From the NCBI GenBank assembly GCA_020631735.1, contig CM036160.1, forward strand, positions 8,152,746-8,216,745: a DNA stretch of 64,000 nt, read 5' to 3'. The translations under genes were made by a program, and so were the position numbers. The notes below the pieces were generated by a model, which saw nothing but the letters and a program-made list of their open reading frames with translations, was not told the DNA's origin and did not search any database. Positions 22,099 to 32,185 of the stretch are shown piece after piece. Each line of letters starts with the position of its first letter. Position 1 is the first letter of the stretch. This DNA comes from Saccharum officinarum (taxonomy: Eukaryota > Streptophyta > Magnoliopsida > Poales > Poaceae).

Positions 22099-25000
22099 GT
22101 GAACTACAAGACCGGTGGATCTCATTGGGTTATTGATAGTGGTTGCACTCAACATATGACCGGTGATCCTCGTATGTTCACCACCATTGAAGAGAATGGA
22201 ATATGTCAAGAGAAGATCACATTTGGGGATAATTCAAAGAGCAAAGTCAAGGGTATAGGCAAGATTGCAATATCACATGATCACTCACTCTCAAATGTGC
22301 TCTATGTTGCTTCATTGAGTTTCAACTTGTTATCCGTTGGGCAACTTTGTGACCTTGGCTTCCAATGCTTGTTCACACCAAATGAAGTGAAAGTTTCAAA
22401 GATAGATGACAAGCAAGTGATATTCAAAGGCTTTAGATACAACAATCTTTATCTTGTTGACTTCACCTCCGAAGATGCAAATTTGATGACATGTTTGTTC
22501 ACCAAGACCTCACTTGGTTGGCTTTGGCATAGGAGGCTTGCTCATGTTGGAATGAACACTCTCAACAAGCTATTGAAGAAAGAACTAGTGAGAGGATTGA
22601 AGGATGTGAAGTTTGAAAAGGACAAACCTTGTAGTGCATGTCAAGCGGGCAAACAAGTTGCAAACACTCATCCAACCAAAGCTTTCATGTCAACTTCAAG
22701 AGTGCTAGAACTTCTACACATGGATTTGTTTGGGCCTACAACATACAAGAGCTTGGGTGGTAATCTCTATTGTCTTGTGATAGTGGATGACTACTCAAGG
22801 TATACATGGACTTTCTTCCTTCATGACAAATCCGAAGTGGCAAATTGCTTCAAGAAGTTTGCAAAGAGAGCTCAAAATGAATTTGAAGTCAAGATAAAGA
22901 AGATTAGAAGTGACAATGGCAAAGAGTTTGACAACACCAACATTGAAGCTTATTGTGATGAAATTGGAATCAAGCATGAGGTCTCTTCAACCTACACTCC
23001 TCAACAAAATGGTGTAGTTGAGAGAAAGAACCGAACTTTGATCACCCTTGCAAGAACAATGCTAGATGAGTACAACACTCCGGAGAAGTTGTGGGCCGAG
23101 GCAATCAACACCGCATGCTATGCTTCAAATCGCCTCTTCCTACAAAAGTTTCTTGGCAAGACCCCCTATGAGTTGCTTAATGGGAAGAAGCCGGACGTCT
23201 CTTTCTTCCGGGTGTTTGGTTGCAAATGTTACATCTACAAGAAGCGTCAACACCTAGGGAAGTTTCAAAGACGTTGTGATATTGGTTTTCTTGTTGGTTA
23301 CTCATCAAAGTCCAAAGCATATAGAGTATTTAACCATGCCACCGGTTTGGTTGAAGAAACATATGATGTGGAATTTGATGAATCTAACGGCTCCCAAGGA
23401 GCAATTGAGAATTGTGATGATGTAGGTGATGAACCCTTGAGGGAGGCCATGAAGAACATGCCGGTGGGAGACATCAAGCCAAAAGATGATGATGACGATG
23501 TACAAATTGTTGATCCACCATCTTCATCACGTGTGCCTCAAGATGATGACAAGAATGAGAGAGTTGAAAATGAAGACACTTATGTCTCTCATGAACAAGC
23601 CGAGGCACAAGCTCAAGATGTTGATGCTCCCCATCCACCTCCTCAAGTGGTTGATAGAAGAAACTCACCACTACTTCAAGCACATCCACAAGATCTCATC
23701 ATAGGGAGTCCTACAAAGGGAGTAATGACTCGATCTCAAAAGCTAGCTTCTTTTGTTGAACATCACTCTTTTGTCTCTTGCGTTGAACCTAAGAATGTAG
23801 AAGAAGCTCTTCAAGATCCGGATTGGGTGAATGCAATGCATGAAGAATTGAACAACTTCACCCGCAATCAAGTATGGACACTTGAAGAGCATCCTAAAGG
23901 TGCAAGAGTCATTGGAACCAAGTGGGTGTTCCGAAACAAGCAAGATGACCAAGGCATAGTGGTGAGGAACAAGGCAAGACTAGTTGCAAAGGGGTTCTCT
24001 CAAGTTGAAGGTCTTGATTTTGGAGAGACCTTTGCACCCGTTGCAAGACTTGAAGCCATTCGTATCCTCCTTGCATATGCATCACATCATGATATGAAAC
24101 TATATCAAATGGATGTGAAAAGTGCATTCTTAAATGGCTTTATAAATGAACTAGTCTATGTTAATCAACCTCCCGGGTTTGAAGACCCTAGATATCCTAA
24201 TCATGTTTATAGGTTGTCCAAGGCGTTATATGGGCTCAAGCAAGCCCCTAGAGCGTGGTATGAGCGCCTCCGGGACTTCCTCATTGAGAAGGGCTTCACC
24301 ATTGGGAAGGTCGACACCACACTATTCACCAAGAAGTTTAATGGGGAGATCTTTATTTGTCAAGTATATGTTGATGATATCATCTTCGGATCAACAAATG
24401 AAGATTATTGCAAGGAATTTGGTGAATTGATGTCGAAGGAGTTCGAGATGTCAATGATTGGTGAGCTCACATTCTTCCTTGGATTTCAAGTAAAGCAAAT
24501 GAGAGAAGGGATTTTCATCTCTCAAGAAAAGTATACCAAGGATCTTCTCAAAAGATTCAAGATGGAAGAATGCAAACCAATCAAGACCCCAATGCCATCA
24601 AATGGACATCTCGACCTAGATGAGGGAGGTAAACCGGTTGATCAAACTCTCTACCGTTCTATGATTGGTAGCTTGTTGTACCTTACCGCATCTAGGCCCG
24701 ATATCATGTTTAGTGTGTGCATGTGTGCCCGCTTTCAAGCGTGCCCTAAAGAACCTCACTTAAGTGCCGTAAAAAGAATCCTAAGATATCTTAAGCTCAC
24801 CCCAAGCATTGGTCTTTGGTATCCCAAAGGAGCTAGATTCCAACTAGTTGGCTATTCCGATTCGGACTATGCCGGTTGCAAAATTGATAGAAAAAGCACA
24901 TCCGGAGGGTGCCATTTGCTTGGAAGATCTTTAGTATCTTGGTCATCTAAAAAGCAAAATAGTGTGGCTTTGTCCACCGCCGAGGCGGAATACATTGCCG

Positions 25001-25323
25001 CGGGGGCTTGTTGTGCACAAATCTTATATATGAAACAAACCCTCCTAGACTATGGAATTGTTCTTGAAAAGGTGCCACTTTTATGTGATAATGAAAGTGC
25101 CGTTAAAATTGCTAACAATCCGGTACAACACTCTCGCACCAAGCACATTGATATCCGCCATCACTTTCTAAGAGATCACGTTGCTAAAAATGACATATCA
25201 CTAGAAGGTGTAAGAAGTGAAAATCAATTAGCGGATATCTTCACTAAACCTTTGGATGAGGCAACCTTTTGTAGGTTAAGAAGTGAACTCAATGTGCTTG
25301 ATTCTAGCAACTTTAAAAAATGA
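22099..25323 (+). CDS. pol: Sirevirus Pol polyprotein: protease, integrase, RT, RNase H (1074 codons)
   Basis: The order of domains defines Ty1/copia. Aspartic protease motif DSG is at residues 13-15 ([11 protein letters not shown]). The GAG-pre-integrase HHCC zinc region ([10 protein letters not shown] ... CSACQAGK) is near 143-185. The integrase core has D of HMDLFGP near 208, D of RSDNGKEF near 271 and E of GVVERKN 36 residues later, a DD35E arrangement. RT has [44 protein letters not shown] and YVDDIIFGS near 756. RNase H has GYSDSDYAG near 918 and [11 protein letters not shown], ending with [14 protein letters not shown]. The open frame has no ATG at its start: TAG at 22096-22098 closes it upstream and the first codon is GTG. 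It is in the -1 frame relative to gag, fourteen bases after gag's stop. The preceding TCTCTTGTGTGTAG is splice-acceptor-like. All catalytic residues are intact. Confidence 0.95.
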   Translation: MNYKTGGSHWVIDSGCTQHMTGDPRMFTTIEENGICQEKITFGDNSKSKVKGIGKIAISHDHSLSNVLYVASLSFNLLSVGQLCDLGFQCLFTPNEVKVSKIDDKQVIFKGFRYNNLYLVDFTSEDANLMTCLFTKTSLGWLWHRRLAHVGMNTLNKLLKKELVRGLKDVKFEKDKPCSACQAGKQVANTHPTKAFMSTSRVLELLHMDLFGPTTYKSLGGNLYCLVIVDDYSRYTWTFFLHDKSEVANCFKKFAKRAQNEFEVKIKKIRSDNGKEFDNTNIEAYCDEIGIKHEVSSTYTPQQNGVVERKNRTLITLARTMLDEYNTPEKLWAEAINTACYASNRLFLQKFLGKTPYELLNGKKPDVSFFRVFGCKCYIYKKRQHLGKFQRRCDIGFLVGYSSKSKAYRVFNHATGLVEETYDVEFDESNGSQGAIENCDDVGDEPLREAMKNMPVGDIKPKDDDDDVQIVDPPSSSRVPQDDDKNERVENEDTYVSHEQAEAQAQDVDAPHPPPQVVDRRNSPLLQAHPQDLIIGSPTKGVMTRSQKLASFVEHHSFVSCVEPKNVEEALQDPDWVNAMHEELNNFTRNQVWTLEEHPKGARVIGTKWVFRNKQDDQGIVVRNKARLVAKGFSQVEGLDFGETFAPVARLEAIRILLAYASHHDMKLYQMDVKSAFLNGFINELVYVNQPPGFEDPRYPNHVYRLSKALYGLKQAPRAWYERLRDFLIEKGFTIGKVDTTLFTKKFNGEIFICQVYVDDIIFGSTNEDYCKEFGELMSKEFEMSMIGELTFFLGFQVKQMREGIFISQEKYTKDLLKRFKMEECKPIKTPMPSNGHLDLDEGGKPVDQTLYRSMIGSLLYLTASRPDIMFSVCMCARFQACPKEPHLSAVKRILRYLKLTPSIGLWYPKGARFQLVGYSDSDYAGCKIDRKSTSGGCHLLGRSLVSWSSKKQNSVALSTAEAEYIAAGACCAQILYMKQTLLDYGIVLEKVPLLCDNESAVKIANNPVQHSRTKHIDIRHHFLRDHVAKNDISLEGVRSENQLADIFTKPLDEATFCRLRSELNVLDSSNFKK

Positions 25324-26978
25324 GCGTGTGTTGTCCCTTGCATTGCATTGTATAATATGCCATGTTTATTTTATCGCAATGCTTTTAGGGCTTGGCTAAC
25401 ACGGTTACGATAACCCTTCTTTGGAGGAGTGAAGAAGCCTAACCGTGGATCAAACTTGACAAGCATCCTAGCTTTACCTTCTTGTATTGCATTGCATATG
25501 CATGGTTGTTTGTTTGGCGTTTCTTTTCGGTTTCGCTTTGAGCAACCTCTGTGTTCGTCCATGGATAGAGAGAGCATTTTGACGCTCCTAAAGGTTCAAA
25601 AACTCTATTGCATGGCCATACGTTGCTCCTTGGGTGTTTATTGCCTATTTTCTTAAAAATAATACTAGCCTAAGGCAATCTATTTTGAAAAATTTGAGGG
25701 TTTGAGTGAGGTCACTCATATCGTGTTCCAATTGGTGTTTATTTGTGTCTTTTTGAATTGGAACCTGATTGGGAGAAGTCGCGTCGTAGTTCGGAACGAA
25801 GAAGGGCGAAGAACAGTGACCGGACGCTGGACCGGACGCTGCACCGGACGCAGTGATGCTTCACCACCGCGTCCGGTCCCGGCGTCCACCAGCGCGTCCG
25901 GTCATCCAGAAGACCAACTCCAGATCTAGTGACCGGACGCTGCACCGGACGCGCCGCTGTTGACCACCGCGTCCGGTCCCGGTTACCACCACCGCGTCCG
26001 GTCATTCGCGATGAATTCCCGAGCTCCCCTCGACCGGACTCTGACCGCGTCCGGTCTGTCCTCACCGGACGCTGCACCACCGCATCCGGTCATAACGACC
26101 ACCGCGTCCGGTCATCACGCGTCGAGCGGATCTAACCCCTTCATATAACGGTTCGTCCTCGGCCGTGTTTTCTCATCCGCCCGAGCCTCTTCCGCCGCCG
26201 CCTGCCCTATCTCGACAAATCCGCCGGAGCCGCCGCGCCTTTGCCGTCTTCCTCGCCTCCGGCAAGCCCTGCCGAGTCTCTTGCCCGCGCCGGCCCTCGC
26301 TCGCGCGCGCGCCAGCCCGTCCCTGCCCGCGCCTGCCCACACCAGTCGAGCAGCCGTGCCACCGCCGCCCGCTCGCACCTCCGCCGCCGGTGAGCCGCGC
26401 CCTTGCCGCCGGTGAGCCGCGCTCCCGCTTGCCAGCATCACCTCCGGCAGTGGACTGCCTCACGCTCGCCTCCGATCGTTCTTCGTCGAGTTGCCCTAAC
26501 CCTAACCCTAGGGTTCGCGTAACGTCGTTCGATCGTTCGTCGTCGAGGTTTTGTCGCGCGTCGTCTTCTTCGCGAGGTTGTTTCGCGTCACCTTGACCTC
26601 CTCGCTAGGGTTTGCCGTAACTCTTTCTTTTAATCCTAATTGCATCATGTTTCGGCAAATCAGAGCTCGTCCGGTGATTTCGGGGAATCTTGCGATCTAG
26701 GTCACCTCATCTTGTCAGTCGTCTCGTCGATCCGAGGTAGCTTCGCGTTTCGATTCACATCGTATCTCATATGCTTGCTATCTCTAGGGTTTCGTACCTT
26801 TTAGTTATATATGTGCTTATAGTAGATCTCTCTATTCCGTCATTGCAGCGAGTCTGTTCGTGTGTCAGGGTGAGATCAGTTTGCTGAATCCGAGGCCAAG
26901 CCTGCGGATACGGATTGAGGCCAAGCCTCTCGAGTGACAGTTCACCATCTTTCAGAGGTTTTCGGTCAGTTTTTCAGC
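25324..26978 (+). other. Sirevirus pol-ORF3 spacer with CCGGAC cluster and leader-like GC-rich region
   Basis: This 1.65-kb non-coding spacer has three parts. AT-balanced sequence runs from 25324 to 25817. A cluster of ACCGGACGC/GCGTCCGGT repeats runs from 25818 to 26113. Then comes a GC-rich, CCG-rich stretch resembling a plant promoter and 5' leader: ATATAACGGTTCGTC at 26143, three telomere-like CCCTAA units at about 26494-26514, TAGGGTTT words near 26605 and 26785, a candidate donor GAG|GTAGC near 26733 and acceptor-like TTGCAG near 26850. The spacer ends in TTTTTCAG|C just before the ORF3 ATG. Confidence 0.75.
25818..26113. repeat. Internal cluster of CCGGACGC/GCGTCCGG repeats before ORF3
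   Basis: About fifteen copies of ACCGGACGC or GCGTCCGGT in alternating orientation are separated by 4-20 bases (for example GACCGGACGCTGGACCGGAC at 25818). The same words make up the LTR enhancer-like cluster at 18530-18925. Both clusters are followed within about 30 bases by AACGGTTCGT. The arrangement is similar but the sequence between motifs is not, so this is a motif-level match rather than a recent copy of the LTR. Confidence 0.85.
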
Positions 26979-29459
26979 ATGGTGCGTTGCAAGAACGCCG
27001 GTGGTGCTCCTGGTGACGGGGACGACAGTCCTCCTCGTCGGTCTGAGATTGCACGTGGGAAGCGTATCAAGATCATGGCCAGAAAGAAGAAGACACTTAC
27101 AGAGGCAGAGATTGCTCAGGCCGTGGCAGATGCAGCAGAGCAGGCAGAGAGAGGTGGCAGGAGCAGTGGCATACGCATAGGCGAGCGTCGCTTTCATCTA
27201 GAAGGTCGACAGCTCGGCACAGAGGCCACTGAGGGTACTGAGGATACTGGAGCTACAGAGGGTATGTCAGTTGATCCACCTCCAGAGGCCACAGAGGCTC
27301 TAGAGGCCACAGAGGCTCCAGAGGCTACAGAGGACACAGAGGAGCAGCCAGCTCAGTCTCCACCACGTCGCCGCTCCACACGCGCACGTACTCAGGTGAC
27401 TCCTAGGCCAGAGGGCCAGCGTCGTGGAGCACGTCCTCCTCCCAGAGCTAGAGGTTCACCCCCGGTCGAGCACTTTGACTTGAGGGGTGCTACAGCACGT
27501 CAGGTGCAGGGGTTGAGGTTCGTGGAGGTCAGTCGGTGGTTTCCACCTGTGAGGGATCACAGAGCTTCAGAAGGCTTCTATACCCCACTTCAGGAGGATT
27601 TCTACAGGGCTCTAGTTGACAGCGGTATTGCTTTCCGACCACAGAGGGTCTGTCGACTTGAGTCACTGGTTGAGGTTGTGGGAGAACAGCTACGTCCGCA
27701 CCTGTCCTTTCTGCCAGGCTTGTCAGATCTTCTTGGACGGACAGGTGCATACTGCGGCACATGGGTCAGAGAGTTTTATGCTTCACTATGGATTGATCCT
27801 GCCCATGATTTCATTCACTTTGCATTCCGAGGCCGCGATCACCGTCTATACAGCACCAGAGTGCGGGAGATTCTCAGACTCCCAGCTTCCAACACGAAGA
27901 TACATCAGCTGTGTTTTGGTCAGACTCCTCCACCGAGACGCCCTCACGGCGGGGCAGTGCCACCTACAGACTTGATTCGACCCTGCTTCCGTGAGCCTTT
28001 TGGCGAAGGGTCTCGTCGCACGCCTGCCAGTTTGACACCACTTGCCAGAGTTCTGGATGCTATAGTCAGACGCACTCTACTTCCCAGACTTGGCTACAGA
28101 GAGGGACTGACTCGGATGCAGCTATGGGTTGTTCACCACCTCCTCTCACAGACACAGTTTGACATTTGGGATCTCATACTTAGTGAGATGGAGGACACCA
28201 TAGCTGAGGGCTTCAAGGGTAATCGTCAGCTGCCCTATGCACACTGGATCTGCTTCATCATTAGATCATCCATTCAGCTACCAGCAGAGATCCGAGCTGA
28301 GATATCAGATACTACTACTGCTTTCCCTGAGTATGATATCCGTCAGCTTTGGGCTTCAGTCACTAGAGATCAGGCCCCAGTGCCAGGACAGCGTGTGCGA
28401 CCTGAGGTTCCTGAGACAGCGGCTGAGCAGGACGCCACAGTTGATGAGCTTGCAGAGGCAGAGCTTGCCGATCTTGACGCTCAGCCTGCTGATCTTCCTG
28501 AGGATGTGACATCTGACAGCACTGATGAGGACTACCAGCCCATCCCCAGGTACCGGTCTCCTCGGTCTCACGACCACGAGGCCGGTGGCTCTGGTTCAGC
28601 CTCCCGCACAGACCCAGCCATGGTGGCTATACTTGAGAGGTTGACCCAGGCACAGGAGCAGCAGCAACAGCAGATACAGCGACAGGCTCAGGACACAGCT
28701 GCAGCACTTGCACAGATTCAGGCTCGTCAGGACGAGTTTCAGCGTCAGCAGCTTGAGATCCAGAGGCAGCAGGTTGAAATGCAGCGACAGCAGTACGAGA
28801 TTCAGCGACAGAGTGCAGCTAGTCAGCAGCAGTACTTGGATCTCCTGCGCCACCTAGTCACTGTTGGGGTTCCTCCGCCTGCTTCTGTCCTGACTTCTGC
28901 TTTACAATCCAGTGATCCATCGAGTCAGGGACAGCCGAGCTTCCAGTTCACATCTCCACAGCAGCAGGTTCCCCAGTCATTCCAGTCCCCGAGCTTCACG
29001 CCTATTCACACGGGGTTTACACCTTCAGACCAGCCTCGCCCTCACCTCCTGACAGGCACACCCTTCGGTGATTACAGTGCTACCTACAGCGAGTTGACTG
29101 GTCAGCCGACGCCCTCGCACACTACCTTTGCTACTTCTTCAGGGTTGTCAGCTTCAGAGGCAGCTATTCCTCCAGTGACAGGGACCGGTACTACAGAGAC
29201 TTTTCCTTCGTCAGTTGCCTCGACAGATCCTCCTGCTATTGGCTCGCTACAGGCTCAGGTCACTCAGACGGATCCTCTTATTGCTACTACGTCAGTACCT
29301 GTTCCTGCCGCTCAGACCCAGACCGCTTCACAGCCACGTGTTTTTTCAGAGGGTCAGCCAGATAGCTCAGATTCCGAGGGAGATTCTCTACACTTCGTGA
29401 TTACTCCGCGCACCTCGGCACCCGACACGACTCCGTCTGTCCCCCCGTCAGATCCTTAG
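26979..29459 (+). CDS. Sirevirus third ORF (826 aa), function unknown
   Basis: The ATG at 26979 is chosen because TTTTTCAG stands directly before it and the codons upstream lack another ATG. The N-terminus is basic (RGKRIKIMARKKK). Residues about 80-123 are an acidic Thr/Glu/Ala run with EATE repeats, followed by an Arg/Pro-rich stretch (PPRRRSTRARTQ). Residues about 180-465 form the only globular-looking part (RFVEVSRWFPPVRDH, FIHFAFRGRDHRLYSTRVREILRLP, IVRRTLLPRLGYREG, RQLPYAHWICFI). It resembles the 'putative plant transposon protein' domain found in grass retroelements, a call made from memory and tentative. Residues about 558-624 are a Gln-rich coiled coil, and the C-terminal 190 residues are Ser/Thr/Pro-rich. 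This position in Sireviruses is often called env-like. However, no signal peptide or membrane segment is visible, so an envelope role is not supported. The frame is fully open. Confidence 0.85.
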   Translation: MVRCKNAGGAPGDGDDSPPRRSEIARGKRIKIMARKKKTLTEAEIAQAVADAAEQAERGGRSSGIRIGERRFHLEGRQLGTEATEGTEDTGATEGMSVDPPPEATEALEATEAPEATEDTEEQPAQSPPRRRSTRARTQVTPRPEGQRRGARPPPRARGSPPVEHFDLRGATARQVQGLRFVEVSRWFPPVRDHRASEGFYTPLQEDFYRALVDSGIAFRPQRVCRLESLVEVVGEQLRPHLSFLPGLSDLLGRTGAYCGTWVREFYASLWIDPAHDFIHFAFRGRDHRLYSTRVREILRLPASNTKIHQLCFGQTPPPRRPHGGAVPPTDLIRPCFREPFGEGSRRTPASLTPLARVLDAIVRRTLLPRLGYREGLTRMQLWVVHHLLSQTQFDIWDLILSEMEDTIAEGFKGNRQLPYAHWICFIIRSSIQLPAEIRAEISDTTTAFPEYDIRQLWASVTRDQAPVPGQRVRPEVPETAAEQDATVDELAEAELADLDAQPADLPEDVTSDSTDEDYQPIPRYRSPRSHDHEAGGSGSASRTDPAMVAILERLTQAQEQQQQQIQRQAQDTAAALAQIQARQDEFQRQQLEIQRQQVEMQRQQYEIQRQSAASQQQYLDLLRHLVTVGVPPPASVLTSALQSSDPSSQGQPSFQFTSPQQQVPQSFQSPSFTPIHTGFTPSDQPRPHLLTGTPFGDYSATYSELTGQPTPSHTTFATSSGLSASEAAIPPVTGTGTTETFPSSVASTDPPAIGSLQAQVTQTDPLIATTSVPVPAAQTQTASQPRVFSEGQPDSSDSEGDSLHFVITPRTSAPDTTPSVPPSDP

Positions 29460-29907
29460 ATTAGTTTTTTGGCGCTTGATGCCAAAGGGGGAGAGAGAGT
29501 AGTTTCAGGGGGAGTTTTGAGAGAGGGTTTTTGTTTTTTCTTGTGTGCTACATTCATGCATCATGTTTACTTTTCAGTCATTGCATTCGTGTGCATGTCG
29601 TCGTGTGATAAACCTTGAGTCTTAATGTTTTATCCAGTCGCAGTGTTAACACTTGTCACCGTTTTTAATTATAGCTCTAAGGTTGTGCTTCCGTGCCTTA
29701 CTCCGATTTCTTATGAGCTATATCTGTATGTGTACTAACGTTCTTTGTCTTATCTTATGAGTACACTCTTTTGGCTTGGGGCACATAAGCAATTCCTAAC
29801 CCCTTGTGCTTATTGCTTTTTGCTTATGTGAACCATGCATGCTCGAAAACCTCAACTCAAATCTTTTATATCTTAGTGTTGTCATCAATCACCAAAAAGG
29901 GGGAGAT
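29460..29907 (+). other. Sirevirus 3' non-coding region with polypurine tracts
   Basis: The ORF3 stop is followed by CCAAAGGGGGAGAGAGAG and TTTCAGGGGGAGTTTT (about 29483-29520), and the region ends with AAAAAGGGGGAGAT (29894-29907) directly before the 3' LTR. Only the last should prime plus-strand synthesis at the LTR edge. The earlier ones fit the multiple-PPT habit of Sireviruses. No gene is present. Confidence 0.85.
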
Positions 29908-31514
29908 TGAAAGCATCTAGGCCCCGAGGTTTGGTTTCGGCAATTGATGACAACGCTTTATTACCATGACTAACGTGTGTTTTGCAGAAACTTTGGTAAG
30001 TTAGGTCATGGAGGTTTTAACTGCTTTGGGCACCATGGTATTCATGCCCCTTGATGGAAATCGTTTCGGTTTTCAAAAGAGTGACGTCAAGATTAAGGAC
30101 GGTTAGTTCCGGATGTCGAGGTGTTGAGATACATTTGGAATAGTCGTTAGGATCTTCGTTTTTCTCTTTTGGCCGTACTATAAAGGGGGGCATGAGCGGG
30201 TAGCTTGACCTAGGCGAGTCCTACATTTAGGTGTGGTGCACACTTGTTAAACTTGGCGCTAGGCAGCTCTAGAATAGCTCAAAGTTCAGTTGGAAGCAAC
30301 TTGGTTCAAGTTGTGACGCGTTTCGGAGAGTTTCGGGTCGTTTTCCCATGACCGGACGCGGTCCTCGGCATGACCGGACGCGTCCGGTCAGTACAGTTCC
30401 GCGGCTAGGGTTTCAGCTCTGACGACCGGACGCGGTCCTCGCGAGGACCGGACGCGGTGGTCAGAAGTCGACACGTGTCACTTGAGGGAAACACCCGATC
30501 GGACGCGACCTGGGTGTGATCGGCGCGTCCGGTCACAGTCCAGTAAGGTCCAGAGACGACCGGACGCGTCCGGTCATCACCGATCGGACGCGGTCGCGCG
30601 TCCGGTGCGAGTACAGTATGCTCCCTGCACGATCGGACGCGTCCGGTCGCCCCTGACCGGTGCGTCCGGTCACTCAGTTGTTTTTCGGATTTCGACCGTT
30701 ACGAGCGACCGGCGCGTCCGGTCAGTTCAACCGGCGCGTCCGGTCAGCCCGTGTTTTGCTGAGTCAGCGGGTAACGGTTCGTTTTGTCTGTGGGGTGTAT
30801 AAATACATCCCCACCACCTCTTTTAGAGGTCTCTTGCTCATTTGATCAACTGAAAAACACCTTTGGAGTGCAAGGGAGTGCAAGAGCACTAGTGAGGATA
30901 GAGATTTGAGAATCAAAGCTTGAGAGTTCCTCACTAGCGATTAGAGAGTAGCAAGTGTGCATCCACCTTCTCATTTGGGCTCGTAGTGGTCAAGTGAGAG
31001 TTCTAGCTTGTTACTCTTGGTGATCGCCATCACCTAGACGGCGTGGTGGTGATTGGGAGTTCGGTGATCATCCGGCGGAGCTTGTGGATGACCCAACTCA
31101 TCTTGTGAGCGGTTTTGGGTGATTCACCGCGACGGAGTGTCGAAGAATCAACCCGTAGAGAGCACTTGATCCTTGCGCGGATCAAGGGGGAGCTACACCC
31201 TTGCGCGGGTGCTCCAACGAGGACTAGTGGGGAGTGGCGACTCTCCGATACCTCGGAAAAACATTGCCGTTTTCCTTGCCCCTTTACATTCAAGCATTTA
31301 CATTCTCGTATTTACTTTCATTGCTTGTTTTACATTCCTAGATTTGCCATGCTAGACTAGGATTGGAAACTAGGGTGCAAAACTTTGTATCGGTAGACTC
31401 TCTAGGAACACAAGTAGACACTAGGGGTGAATTCCGGCTTGTAGGATTTAATTCTTGCATTTAATTTTTAGAAAAGCCCAATTCACCCCCCTCTTGGGCA
31501 TCTTGATCCTTTCA
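29908..31514 (+). repeat. 3' LTR of Sirevirus (1607 bp)
   Basis: The same length as the 5' LTR. By eye about ten substitutions (mostly A/G or C/T) and two compensating one-base indels separate the two. The CCGGAC cluster and TATAAATA (30798-30805) are conserved, so this LTR could also drive transcription into the flank. Confidence 0.97.
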
Positions 31515-31519
31515 AATAC
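31515..31519. other. Target-site duplication AATAC, right of Sirevirus
   Basis: The second copy of the 5-base duplication found at 18077-18081. The CACTA interior resumes here. Confidence 0.93.
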
Positions 31520-32185
31520 ATTTTAATTCTCACATTTAAAATTTGAATTTTTCAAACAACCTCGATGAAGAAAGGCCAAAACAAAAGTTGTAGATCTTAA
31601 AAAGTTATGCAACTTTGTAGTTGACAACTTTTTTCATTGAATTCATTTATTCAAGGAAAATTATGGCCGAATTTTCTCACATTTGAAATTCAAAATTTTC
31701 GTAGATCTCAAAAAGTTATAAAACTTTATAGTTCACAACCTTTTTATTGAATTCATTTAGTATCCCAAATACTCATTTCAAAACCGGATGAAGATAGAAT
31801 GAGGAGGACGAATATCCCAAATGGACGTAAGTGTCTTATAGGTCGACTCCTTAGCGGACAAACACGCAAAGTTTGAGGCCGTGGGTTCGTGCGCTGCTGG
31901 CCGCAAAGTGCACAAAAAATCTCGTGATTTGGATTATAAAAATCTAGTGACTGTGTGGCTAGCAGCTAGCTGGTGGGGTCTCTCCAAATATTAAAAACAA
32001 TTTGCTATTTTGAGCTCTTTTTTCATCTTCTTTTTGAGTTTTCTGAAACCTTACCACTGTCGGTCTAAGACCGACAATGATGAGCCCCCTCATCACTGCC
32101 GCTTTGGTTGTGCTGGTTCAAAACCTGAACCAGCAGTGATGAAGTTTTTGAACCGGCATTGATAGTCCATTCTGGGGTAGTTAAC

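Larger units (their letters stand above)
18082..31514 (+). mobile_element. Complete Ty1/copia Sirevirus-type retrotransposon (13.4 kb)
   Basis: The order is 5' LTR (18082-19688), primer-binding site, gag, pol, a 1.6-kb spacer, a third ORF, polypurine tracts, and 3' LTR (29908-31514), with AATAC duplicated outside. Pol has protease, integrase, RT and RNase H in copia order. Features that point to the Sirevirus lineage are the large size, a long gag with coiled coil and two zinc knuckles, an extra ORF after pol, several GGGGGAGA polypurine tracts near the 3' end, and clusters of palindromic CCGGAC-type repeats in the LTR. All three ORFs are open and the LTRs differ at only about ten positions plus two one-base indels by eye, so the insertion is young and the copy may be competent. 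Gag and pol are not in one frame (see those entries). Confidence 0.95.
17132..32182. mobile_element. Non-autonomous CACTA transposon, split by a Sirevirus and a Tourist MITE
   Basis: The left end begins CACTAGTACTATAGAATAG and the right end, reverse-complemented, reads AACTACCCCAGAATGGAC; both continue into a TTTCATTGCC/TATCAATGCC block. The flanks are AAC at 17129-17131 and AAC at 32183-32185, matching the 3-bp duplication of CACTA elements. Subterminal repeats of the form CATCACTGCCGGTTT / GGCAGTGAT are scattered over 17165-17560 and 32050-32165. The last base of the right terminus has changed (TAGTT for TAGTG), so it is probably immobile. Without its insertions the element would be only about 1.4 kb and non-coding. 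It is the oldest layer of this nest. Confidence 0.85.

Noticed and set aside
25818..26113. Regularly spaced short repeats suggesting a CRISPR array
   Set aside because: Repeats are 9-10 bases, in both orientations and unevenly spaced, within a plant retrotransposon; they are enhancer-like motifs.
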